From NCBI GenBank assembly GCA_026874595.1, contig CM049316.1, positions 59,839,676-59,903,675 of the forward strand: a stretch of DNA of 64,000 bases, given 5' to 3'. Source of the stretch: Sipunculus nudus. Taxonomy: Eukaryota > Annelida > Sipuncula > Golfingiida > Sipunculidae. Shown here one piece after another: positions 28,001-37,000 of this stretch. The stretch's first letter is position 1. The number at the start of each line of letters is the position of its first letter. The notes below the pieces were generated by a model. The model made no database searches. It worked only from the letters and a program-made list of their open reading frames with translations, and had not been told where the DNA came from. The position numbers and the translations under genes were made by a program.

Positions 28001-31000
28001 CATGGTGGTTTTCCAAAAGAAACCAGGCTGCCACAAAATTTTCTGCTGCAGTACTGCCAGACCCTGGAAATATATTAATAAATGGTTATCTCAAAATCAT
28101 TGATCAAAAGATGAAATAGAAATATGTTATCAGAAAAACAAGTAAGGTTTGTTCATCTGTTCATCATTCAGCAAGACCATACAAGTTCATTCTCAGGTTA
28201 AAAAAAGGGGATAATCATATTAAATGTATCCAATTCCCTCCTGTAACATCCAAAGTTGGCATAAAATTCTGTGTAATATCATATTTACTAACATTATATC
28301 AAATCTGCTTAAGTGATGTCTCATTAATATAACATTTTAATATAACATTTTTTAGTTTGGTCCATGCATGATGATACATTTTACAGAATAATTTGTATTT
28401 TTTAGGGTGAAAGAAAGATTCCCTTCAGGTTTAAGACAAACTATCATCCAACAAATTTAAATGAACAGATTAGAACCGCATCATGCTTTTTTGGTACAGT
28501 ATACAATGTAAATGCTCATAATAGAACTGCGATAGGTGATGGCACTGGTTTAACTTTCCAACACTCTGTTGCAAATGTACTTAGATAATTAAACTCTCCA
28601 GCATCCATGGCTGTAAAATAAGATGGTGACAAAATAAAATGACTTACCATCAGGAAACATGTCTCTGAGGTCTTCTTCTGGAAATTTGTGTCTGCAAAGA
28701 CATTTATACAACATAAGGGTACATAAACATTTGCAGCAATATGTTCATTTTTTGGCTGAATACAAAAATTTTCCTAGCAAAACCATTCAATCACATGATC
28801 TTATTATTTCCAGTTTACCTGTTTTATACTTTTTTATGGTTCTGTGTGTGAGTAAACACAGTCCATGTTTCTAAGTTTATACTAACAAAACTGCATGACC
28901 ACAGGTCTAATTTTGTGCCTGCATGAAAGCACCCAGACAAGAAGAAGAAACAAAAGAAGAAGCACAGAAGAAACACCAGTTGGAAGCTTGAAACATCTTG
29001 AATTGTGAATATATTTATATTTTGCACATGTTATCATGCCAGGTGCGATTTCACTTGTGTACAGGATTAAGCTAATGGTTTTAGAATGAAATACTGGCAG
29101 AAACCATATTTTTCAAAGTGGAAAACACTATATTTCTTGTATATTCTACATACTTGGTATGTGAATAAGTTCTTTTAAATAATAATTTTGCCATTTTCTG
29201 AAGTATTTGTTTAAGTGAACATCTACTTCCCTACAACATATCAATGGTTGGGGTGAGTAACCCTTATTCTTTTTACATCATTACCTGGGGTTTAAGTAGC
29301 TGTGAGTAGCGACTCAGTAGGCACCTTATACGAGGCTGATATGCCAAACCTGAGTCATGATGCAAGCCATACCGAGGAATGCATTGCAGTGGTCTTCCAT
29401 CATTTTGCAATGATATCATGATAAACAATCCATAATCTTAACATTAGGTTGAAAATGTATAGGAACTTAATATGTTGCAACAGTAATAAGGGTACTAGAA
29501 CACACTGACACTCTTTTTATTGATAGAAAAAAGACCGAAAATGAACCTCTAAAAACAATTATCATTGTCCTATATGTTGTCATCTATTGGTGATGAAGAT
29601 GATGAAAACAAACTAATTAACTTACTCATTAGACTCATCTGAGATGCCTAGCGGGTCATCTGCCTCAGGGGACAACATGGGTGACATCGGTCTGTTTCGA
29701 CCGAGAACCGTACTCCATGTCTGTGTCTCGTCTACCCACACAGCAGACTCCTGCAGTGGACCTGGGGATGACAGATAAAGTTATTGTTAAAGCATGTCAT
29801 ACACTGCCCTATCAGAATATAAAACTAGTCACCGGCTGATATGTTTGATTCTGAGAATGCTGGAACAATTTGATGTGTCTAGAAAAGAATAACTGCCTTA
29901 GTATCCACCAGGTGTCACCTCGAAATGATCAGTGATGGACAGAGACACCTGGTGGACAATCCACAAACATAAATGGCTTGTGTGACTGCTGAGTATCTAA
30001 TTCTATCAGAGATAAAGGCAAAATTTATCATGCATTCTGTAGTTTAACGCATTTGAGGAATGCTATACTAAGACTTCCACCATCATGCACCAGTTCAGAT
30101 GGTTAGAGTTCATAAACAGATAAATGAAGAAGATTTAATAGTAATATAGTCGACTTCAATGTATGTAGATATATTCTTTTCCACCAACCTGTGTCCACCT
30201 GTTTTTTGGAGATAATTTTCTTAAAAGTTTATATTTTTCAATAATTTCCTAGAAAACTACATATATGGAAGTGACAACCTAATATGGCAATCAAGAATTT
30301 TACAATAAATCCCCAGTTCATGTTTCACAATTTTTTAGTTTTTTTCATAATGATCTGGCAGATATGATATGTCCCTGCAAGAGTAGCCATCTTTGTTTTT
30401 ACCTGGTTACATTTTTTAAAATGTTTACATGACATTGTCCAATCAGCAGCTCATTTAAAGCGGTTTTTGCATGTGACCAATCACCTTGACTGCCTTTAGT
30501 GAGTCTGATATTTTGTAAAATGAAGACTGATTTCCCATATTTTCAAATAATTCTGTTTATTGAATAAGGTGTAAGGTAGGTATTTATTTACCTTGATGAA
30601 AATTAGGTCCTTTAATCCTCTATCCTACACTATCATTGCTTCACTTGAAATGTAACTAATGAAATTTTATTAAAGCAAAAAACAGGTGGACATCAAGGAA
30701 TGAAATGGACTGTAGAAAATCTAAGAAACATTATATTTAAGGCTGATATTTACTGAAGAAAGACCAAATACTGTAAATACAATTGAACCTTCTTGTATGA
30801 GAGTATGAAGGTACAACAGAAAACCTGACTCTCACACTTCTGAGGTTTGATACAAGTGGGTTTTGTCTGATCTAGTGGGTTTTGCATGGTCAAGTGGGTT
30901 TTGCATGGTCAAGTGGGTTTTGCATGGTCAAGTGGGTGGGTATTGCCAGGTAATAATTAATCAAAAGCTTGCAGAAACTTTGAGCATATTCCTTCGCAGA

Positions 31001-34000
31001 GTTCTCATGCAAAACCAAATTTAAGGATGATTTAAGGACTTTCCAGGACTTTCCTTCAGACTTCACAGACCAATCTTTATCTTGGGCAAAAAATGGCTGA
31101 AGAATAGTGATGATCGATAAAAACACGTTCATGCAGATGAATGACTCTTGATCCCTTATTGACCAATTCCCCAAAATTAACCAAAATCACGCAAGAAAGT
31201 CATATGACCAGACTCTAGGAATTGGATAGCGGATAATTTGATCAAACAGGGATCAAATAACTTTATTCAGCATTACTCAGGTATAAGACTTATAGACAGA
31301 GCGGCAAAAATGAAAGAAAATTATGTTGACGTTTGGTCAATTTTCTAGAAATTTAAGGATATCAATGTACTTCAGTTTGCAGTTTTATATTTTTGGACTT
31401 TGTTTTTTAAGTGAAAAAAATAAAGGTAATTTGATCGAACAGGAGGCCTCAGGGCAGACTTTAACAATGGGTGACTTAGTCTTGTGGTTTATTGCTTGTT
31501 TAGTGTTATACAAGTGTGTCTCCATCATGCAGAGTAACAGAATTGCTTTTTTTCCCAGTGACTTTCATGGTTTTACAGACCTGTATGAAAACTGCTGTGA
31601 AGCAGTAATAAAGGTGTTTAACCTGTATGAACAATGTATCCACGGAAACTGATGGTACAGCTTCCTACTCCACCGGACTTAGTGACGACTATGACGTCTC
31701 CTTTACCCTTGTACTGGCCAGTGCGGGCAATGATCTTGCTTGGAGAGCTCCATTCCGCTGAGAGTAGACAGTCATTTCCACAAATCCTCAGAGCTGGAAT
31801 GGAATCAGTGTATCAGGATTAAACAATACAAATATTTCTAGAAAATCATAATTTTCTTTTTCATAATGTCAATCATTAGAATACACTGACGTCTCAAAAT
31901 TACGAACACCAACACAACCTTGATAAAGTGGTCCCATTTTCTAAGCCAGGTTTGATGTCTGAACAAAAATAATTGGGTCCATGAAAAAATTGGTCAATAT
32001 TTTGAGGTGGTCCCTTAACTGAGGTGAACAGAACAGAACAGAGTTTATTCAGGAAAAAGGCCTCAGGCCCAAAGTTCCAAACATTTCAACAATAATTCAA
32101 TCAAATAATTGCATTAATAGAACATAAAGTAGCAGTCTTATTATTAATTAATATATAATGCAATAAACACATCTAACATGACTGCATACCTTAGTATACA
32201 ATGTATCTATATTGCCATCATCAGTGAGTATGTAACACATACTTTAACCATCTATTATTCTTCGTCTCCTCAAAAAGGAATAATATACATATGCAGCAAC
32301 ATTCATTATCTCAATATGATTGTCTAAATTGAATAATTTAATAAAGTTTTGTTCACTTGGGTAATGTAAGTCTTGTCTAAAGTATTTTATCCTCAAATCA
32401 TTATATAGAATACATTCTTGCATAAAGTGAGCTTCATCCTCAACAATATTGTATCCATGATGTAAACAATATTTACAGATCCTCTCTTCATGAGATATAT
32501 CATTTTGACGACCTATTTCTATAGCCAATTCATGATTGGAGCATCGAAGTTTAGCAAGTGCTATGCGATGTTTCTTATTAGGAATACAATATAAATACTT
32601 TTCAAGAGTTAGCATAGATTTGAAAGCACCATAATAATATAATTTACTACACAACTCAATATCACTATGCCAGTTTTGAATAGCCATGTCTCTTATTTTA
32701 ATTTCAAATTCTTTCAAAAATTTATTCGCATCTCCAACATACTGTGCCATCCAAACATATCCAAAACCAGACTCAAATAGCAATGTTCTTACTTGAGATA
32801 CCCAATTTGATTTACCACTGTTGTCTAAATTCCTCAACAAACTGTACACTTGTTTCTGATACCTATGTTCTGGCATATAAAGTAATTTAACCCAAAACTT
32901 AACACAACGTAATAAACAAGTTACAAACAAAGGAAATCTGCCACAATCCCCTTAACTGAGGTGGTCCTTATGCAAAGTTTTACTGTACTATTATAATTTT
33001 ACTTTTGCATAAAATTAAAAAAACACCATGGTGTAAATACACAACATCCCATAAACATCCTTTTAACATGATTGGACTTTTAACTGCAAAATGCTATTAT
33101 TATAAAATAACTTATGGGGTTTCCCAAATATACTCATTGCAATGTGTTATAAAAGTCTTCATTTCTTTACTACTGACATCCATTTTGAACAGCAATGATC
33201 TAACCCCCTCCCTGTGAATGGTGGTTTTGTTAGTAAACTGTTGTGAGCTTTTCTGTATTAATGAGAATTTTCTCTGTTAAAGTTTATACGCCAGAGTAAG
33301 CCAACCGAAAATTTTCCCTTATTGGGCCTATTATCGCCCATCCCGCCTCGTTCCTGTGTATCTAGGTCACACTTCCGCTACCCATAATCACATTTTCGAA
33401 GGCGTAAGGAAGAGGACTGGGAGGGAGCGATGTTTGTAATACAGAAAAGCTCACAACAGTTTACTAACAAAACCACCATTCACAGGGAGGGAATGGGGGG
33501 GTTTTATTACGTAAACATAATTGTGAGCTGTTTCTGTATTAATGAGAAAAGAACAGACAAACCTTGGGGAGGGAGCACCCACCTGTAACGATGGAACGAG
33601 GAGAATCTCAGTGCAGGGATGGCCCAGCAGACGACATCAACGGTGGAACAGACGGAGAGGAAGAAGATGGCCTGGAAAATTGTAGGACCTCACCCGACGC
33701 GATCACAGGGCCCAGGGAGTAGAGGCCCGAAGCCTGGAGCTGAACATCCTTTAGATAGAAGCGTGTGAATGTAGATGGGGATTTCCAGTATCCCTTCTTG
33801 ACCAATTGATTGGGTGAGATCCCGGAGAAATGGGCCAAGGAAGTCGAAAGAGCTCGAATGTCATGAGCCTTGATGTGAAGTTGGTCTAAGGTGGATTGAG
33901 AAGCTGATTCATATGCGGCGATGATAGTAGCTTTGAGCCACGCACTAATGGTGATAGGGCTAATCTCCTTAATGGAAGTTGTGACTTTTGTAGAAATAAA

Positions 34001-37000
34001 CAACTTCTTGCGCCCCCCCCCCCTTCGTAAAGAATGAGTAGCTTTAAGATAATAACGTAACGCACGAACCGGGCAATTGGTAGCCCCATAACGGTACCGA
34101 CCGTTAGGGAGGGCCGGAACGTGCCAAGTAGACGGAGGGTCATCGAAATTTTGGTTCTTTCTATAAAAATCCGGAGGAAAATGTAGGGTGGCCGACGAAC
34201 CGTCGGCCGCAATTTGCGTGAATTTCGAATCAGCCACGAGGGCATGAAGCTCAGAACGGCACCCGGCCGAGGCAAGAGTGAGGAGGAAAACCGTTTTCCG
34301 AGATAAATGGAGAAGATGGGCCGAACGCAACGGCTCATAAGGGGGTTCCCGGAGATGACGTAAGACGACGTCCAGGCGCCAGGAAGAATACCAAGGACGA
34401 GATGCACGGGCATGAACCCCCTTGAGAAAATCCGACACCAATGGAGGATGAAGGACACGATCGTGACCCAGCGGACGTAGCACAGACAGCAGAGTGGCCC
34501 GACAGCCACGCAGAGAGGTATAGGATAAATGTTTATCCTGCAGTAAGAACACAAAAAGTCCAATACTGCAGCAAGCGACGGGACTAAAGGTGAGATTCCC
34601 CGGGAAGACGTCCACTCGGTGAAGAGATGCCACCGGGAGTCATAGATGCGGTCCGAAGAACGGCGACGGGGAGCCGAGGCAAGGAGAGCAGCCCGACTTG
34701 AAATGCCCTGATCCTTGAGGTGTCCGAGGAGAGCACGCATGCGCATAGAGGGCCGACCGAAATGGGCGACGCTCTCGAGGGAACGACGGGAGCGCGATGC
34801 GGAGCGGTAGTAGAAGCGGGGGGCGAGAGAGAAGCGAGCGCCACAGAGGAAACCAGGGAGTCGCAGGAAGAAACGGGAGTATGAGAAGAAGGGTAGTCTG
34901 GTCCGCGCGTGACAAGCGGAGAAGGACACGGCGGATGAGATGAGGCGCCGGAAACGCAAGAGATACCAGTGAGACCACCCGGACGGCGGCGTGTCGGGGA
35001 GACGGTCACAAGGGTGACGTAGACGCGTCTCGGTAGGCACGAGAACGGGGGGGGACGGAAAATCGAACAGATCGAATTCCAGCCGCCCCAGGCGAGCGAA
35101 AACCCTCCGAACAACCGGGAGCGGAAGGAGTGGAGGGGAAGGAGGAGACGCTGGATGACGGGAAAGGGCGTCCGCTAGGATGTACGACACGACCGGTAGA
35201 TGGGATGCACAAACTGAAGCCCGGAGAGAGATGCAGAGATCGAACAAAAGGTAAGTCTCCTGCATGAGAGAGGGAGACCGAGTACCGCCCTGCCTGTTGA
35301 TATAGGCCACCACCGTGGTATTGTCGGTCCGGACGAGAATGTGACGGCCAATCAAGCGGGGAGACCAGTGGGAGATCACGCGACGGACGGCACGCAGTTC
35401 TAGGATATTGATATGGAGCAGACGTTCTGACGGTGACCATATCCCTGAAGCACGAAGATCGGCAAGATGGGCCCCCCAACCGAGGAGAGACGCATCGGTA
35501 TAGATGGTGCAATCGACTTCCATGGAAAAAGGAACGCCTCGCAGGAGAAAAGAAAGGTCCATCCAGGGACGAAGGGACCGCCAGGTGAGCCGAAACGGGA
35601 GGATCGTAGGACGAACCGAGGTTAAACGGAGAAGGCCGTGACGGCGCAAGAGAGAATCGGACGTAGGTACAGTCGACCGAACGGGATAAAAGACGCGGCC
35701 CAGTTGAGAGCACCGTAGAGAGAAGCCGCTGTGCGCCAGTCGACACGGCTTGGGAACAAGAAAAAGGCGAGAGTAAAACCCGTAGGTGGACGGGGAAACC
35801 TCGAAAATTGCCCGTTTGTCTATCATAGATTGAATGGCCTCCTCCAAAGGGAGGTGCTTGGCAGTATCGGAGGGAGGCGGAGTGAAGAACGGGTGCAGGG
35901 TGACGGGAGGTGCGTGCAAAAACATAAGACGGAACCCGAACTTTATAGTGCTGAGAATTAACCGCTGTGAGGTGATACCCGCCCGCACGGGAAAATGGTC
36001 GCTGAGACGAGCGCCGACCGGAACGAGAGAGTCATGTCTTGGTCGAACCTCCTTTGGAGGAACGACCACGAAAAGGCTGAGAACGACAGGAACGTCCAGA
36101 AGGACGAGAAGACATAGCAGATGCGGGACGCGGCTGAGCGGAAGTCGCAACCGAAGGCCGAGGGCGGGTAACGCGGAAGGAAGGCCGAGGCGCAATAGAG
36201 GCCGAGTGGAGGCGCGCCTGACGATCCGAGCGCTCCAAGGCGCGGTCAAAGAGAGGCCGTAAATGGCTGCCAAACAGCAGGGAACCGGTAAAAGGCTGAG
36301 TGTAAACCTCAGTGAGCTCAGCCTGAGTAAGCTCCGGCTTTAAGTGCTTTAAGGACTGAATACAAGCTGTGCGGTGTAACAATATGCAATTTTCAACCAG
36401 GCGCCAAACGACCTGATTTAATTCAGCGCAAGTATGGGCAGAAGCCTGCCAGATGTCATTTTGAGTGAGTGTGTCCGGAGAAACGGCGAGCAAGCTAGTA
36501 ACAGCCTGCAAGTCGTTAACCATACCGGCCGCTTGCCGGCCGAGCCCCTCCAGATCCGACAGGTGACGATCGGAAAACTGGACAGACGATGGATATAACG
36601 ACTCACCGTCCGCAAACGGCTGGTCAAGGCCGGACTCGAGTCGCATCAGAGCAGACGGAACATCCGGGTGATCAGGAGAAGGGAGCAGGCGATCGAAACA
36701 GGTAGCCGGTACCCACGTGAATTCCAGAGGGTACCGGGGGACCACGGTTTATCCGAACCCGGCGGAAGCGGGGCCCCAGTAGTAGTAGTAGAGCGAGACC
36801 CCGAGACCACAGTGGTGCTCACGTAAGATATCCACCGTGTGGTCTGTAAATTCCATACACACAGCGGGCGCTGCTGAGGGCGATTGAAGGGCGGCATGAT
36901 TCAAATAAGAACCGGCCGCCGACGCCGAGGAAGACCGAGGTTGTAACCTACGGAACTTCGGACCACTAGGGTTAGCCTCCTGTGTGGAGGTAGCCACTAG

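Noticed and set aside
31323-31822. Plus-strand open frames over EXOC2 exon 2
   Set aside because: Antisense shadows of a real coding exon on the minus strand.
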